From Sulfitobacter alexandrii (lineage in GTDB: Bacteria > Pseudomonadota > Alphaproteobacteria > Rhodobacterales > Rhodobacteraceae), in NCBI RefSeq assembly GCF_001886735.1, contig NZ_CP018076.1:1-64000 (forward strand): 64,000 nucleotides of DNA. The letters run 5' to 3'. The notes under the pieces are model-generated. The model worked only from the letters and a program-made list of their open reading frames with translations, did not search any database and was not told the DNA's origin. Below, in pieces: positions 62,763 to 64,000 of this stretch (the stretch's first letter is position 1; each line of letters opens with the position of its first letter). Made by a program: the position numbers and the translations under genes.

Positions 62763-63099
62763 CAGTTTGGTTCCTTTTACGATGGTCTCTCGAGACCGAA
62801 ATCATTATGACCCTCTGTCCGATTGGGCCGCTGATGGAAAAAGAAATAGCCAATCCAATTTGTTAACACATCGTTCAGCACGATGAACGTTCGGGGCCAT
62901 TTCAGGGCTGTTTTGCCCGGAATGTGGCATTCAGCGGTTCGCTTTGAGGCCGGGGTCGCAGGCGGGACACATCTTGTATGCAACGTCCGGCCTCGCGGCG
63001 ATGACGGCCGACACTTCCAAACTTTCGCCACATTCCGGTGGTCCATGGGGTGGAGCGGACCGGCACAGCCGGACCGACCCCGTTGTTGGAGAGTAAACA
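62763..63099. promoter_or_regulatory. Divergent promoter region of flp and the LuxR-type regulator
   Basis: A 337-base gap without a credible gene. It contains two short dyads: GGTCTC-TC-GAGACC (62784-62797), in the flp leader, and CGTTCA-N6-TGAACG (62872-62889), about 110 bases before flp. Either could be an operator. I cannot fix a -35/-10 for either gene. Confidence 0.4.
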
Positions 63100-63951
63100 G
63101 TGCAAAGACATGTCGTCAGGGATCGAACGGATATCGTGCCGTTTCCGAACGCAACCGATACGCACAGCCGCATCGCCCGGTGCTTTGCCCTGCTCAATGA
63201 CTGGCACGCGGCCATCGCCGGTCACGCCCCCCTGACGGATGTGATCGCTGTTCTCACGCGCCAGACCTCGGCCCGCAACATTTCATTCTACCGCTTCAGG
63301 GAAGACCGGTCTGTTCCCATCGCCGCAGCCCGCCGGCAGGACGACACCGCCGCTGCGGAAAACAGCAAGGGCACGCTGGCCAGATATCTTCGTGCCACAC
63401 GAGATGCGGAGATCCCGCCCGGCACGATGCTCAGCCTCAGCGATCTGCGCGCCGAAGCCGAATTTCCCGGCAGTGCCGCGGCCGCCGAATGGGATCCGCG
63501 GGAGGATATCATCAACGTCGTGCTAATCGTTCTGGCGGACCGGCCGGGTCAGCTTGACGTGATCGAGATGATCTTCGATTCGATCCCCAGCCTGAACCCC
63601 GACATCCCGCCGGTTCTGGTCAGTGCCGCCCTGGCGGAAGCCTGGAAGATGCGCGCGCCGGGCCTGATCACGAGGATCACGCTGTCGAACATCAGAAGCC
63701 GGTCGCAAAGCGTGCAGGTGCCGTCTTCGGGGATCCTCAGTGGCAACAATCCCTGCGGGCTCAGTCGTGCAGAGCAGCGGGTCTGTCACATGCTGGTTGC
63801 CGGCCAGAAAGCCAAGACCATCGCCGAGGAGCTCGACCTGTCGGTCGCCACGGTGCGCACGCATTTGCGGAACATCTATTCCAAGACGCAGACGGCGGGG
63901 CAGGTGGAACTCATCGCACTGGTCAACGATCCTGACGGGGTGGTCTCGTGA
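63100..63951 (+). CDS. LuxR family transcriptional regulator
   Basis: A 283-residue regulator with an N-terminal region of about 215 residues that I cannot assign firmly (perhaps GAF-like) and a C-terminal LuxR helix-turn-helix: LSRAEQRVCHMLVAGQKAKTIAEELDLSVATVRTHL. Starts at a GTG with GGAGAG 7 bases upstream. Divergent from the Tad operon, so a pilus regulator is plausible. Overlaps the next gene by GTGA. Confidence 0.85.
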   Translation: MQRHVVRDRTDIVPFPNATDTHSRIARCFALLNDWHAAIAGHAPLTDVIAVLTRQTSARNISFYRFREDRSVPIAAARRQDDTAAAENSKGTLARYLRATRDAEIPPGTMLSLSDLRAEAEFPGSAAAAEWDPREDIINVVLIVLADRPGQLDVIEMIFDSIPSLNPDIPPVLVSAALAEAWKMRAPGLITRITLSNIRSRSQSVQVPSSGILSGNNPCGLSRAEQRVCHMLVAGQKAKTIAEELDLSVATVRTHLRNIYSKTQTAGQVELIALVNDPDGVVS

Positions 63952-64000
63952 CGGCTTTCGCAGATATAGCGGTGCCGGTCGGCTGGCTGGTGGCCCCGCT
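63948..64000 (+). CDS. Partial gene at the right edge
   Basis: A GTG start overlaps the LuxR stop and opens a frame of 17 codons to the window end (MTAFADIAVPVGWLVAP). The hydrophobic start suggests a membrane protein. A prepilin peptidase (CpaA/TadV) would fit the missing Tad component, but that is a guess from context only. Confidence 0.45.
   Translation, partial: MTAFADIAVPVGWLVAP

Noticed and set aside
1..64000. CRISPR arrays, insertion sequences, tRNA or rRNA genes
   Set aside because: No regularly spaced repeats, no transposase motifs, no cloverleaf or rRNA stretches were found on reading both strands.

Overview
The window is about 64 kb of GC-rich DNA from an alphaproteobacterium, most likely a member of the Roseobacter group (Rhodobacterales). 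Three things support this: the block dnaA, rpsT, enoyl-CoA hydratase, mutM, ubiE, ubiB; a complete PhyR-NepR-EcfG general stress response locus, which is found only in Alphaproteobacteria; and the combination of a Tad pilus, a type II secretion system and TAXI-type TRAP transport. I see no rRNA, tRNA, insertion sequence, prophage or CRISPR array. Assignments rest on motif recognition by eye; no database search was run.

Layout. 1-7.5 kb: housekeeping genes (dnaA, rpsT, echA-like, mutM, ubiE-ubiB, a cation efflux protein). 7.5-15.6 kb: an orphan oligopeptide-type binding protein, a solitary Hsp70-like ATPase, an M20 hydrolase with a class V aminotransferase, an FNT channel with a YihY-type membrane protein, and a Crp/Fnr regulator. 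15.7-20.5 kb: a stress island with a degenerate receiver protein, a holin-X-like/DUF883 pair, phyR, nepR-ecfG, a HisKA_2-type sensor kinase and an unlisted-size 45-residue membrane protein. GGAAC-N16/17-CGTT-like promoters stand before phyR, nepR, the DUF883 pair and, more weakly, the small protein, so the island looks self-regulated. 20.5-24.4 kb: a cupin-XRE regulator divergent from a GabT-like aminotransferase, then a membrane-anchored FMN glutamate-synthase-like protein.

24.8-36.3 kb is the most distinctive accessory region: a TAXI-TRAP binding protein and fused permease, a nitrilase-family amidohydrolase, an enlarged Orn/Lys/Arg decarboxylase, an ATP-grasp ligase, a C45-type Ntn hydrolase and a class III CoA-transferase, all on one strand. 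It looks like an uptake-and-processing pathway for an amino-acid- or polyamine-derived amide; the substrate is unknown. 36.3-43.4 kb: PfpI, a PqiABC (MCE) system with PqiA split in two and PqiB carrying long C-terminal repeats, then a DUF4331 protein with a small lipoprotein.

43.5-55.2 kb: type II secretion in divergent blocks (gspL-M-E-F against gspG-H-I-C-D; a periplasmic-binding lipoprotein with gspJ-K; gspN alone), with no prepilin peptidase. 55.2-62.8 kb: a Tad/Flp pilus operon (flp, tadG, two tadE-like, cpaE, tadA, tadB, tadC) without peptidase, secretin or CpaB in the window. A LuxR-type regulator and the first codons of another gene close the right edge.
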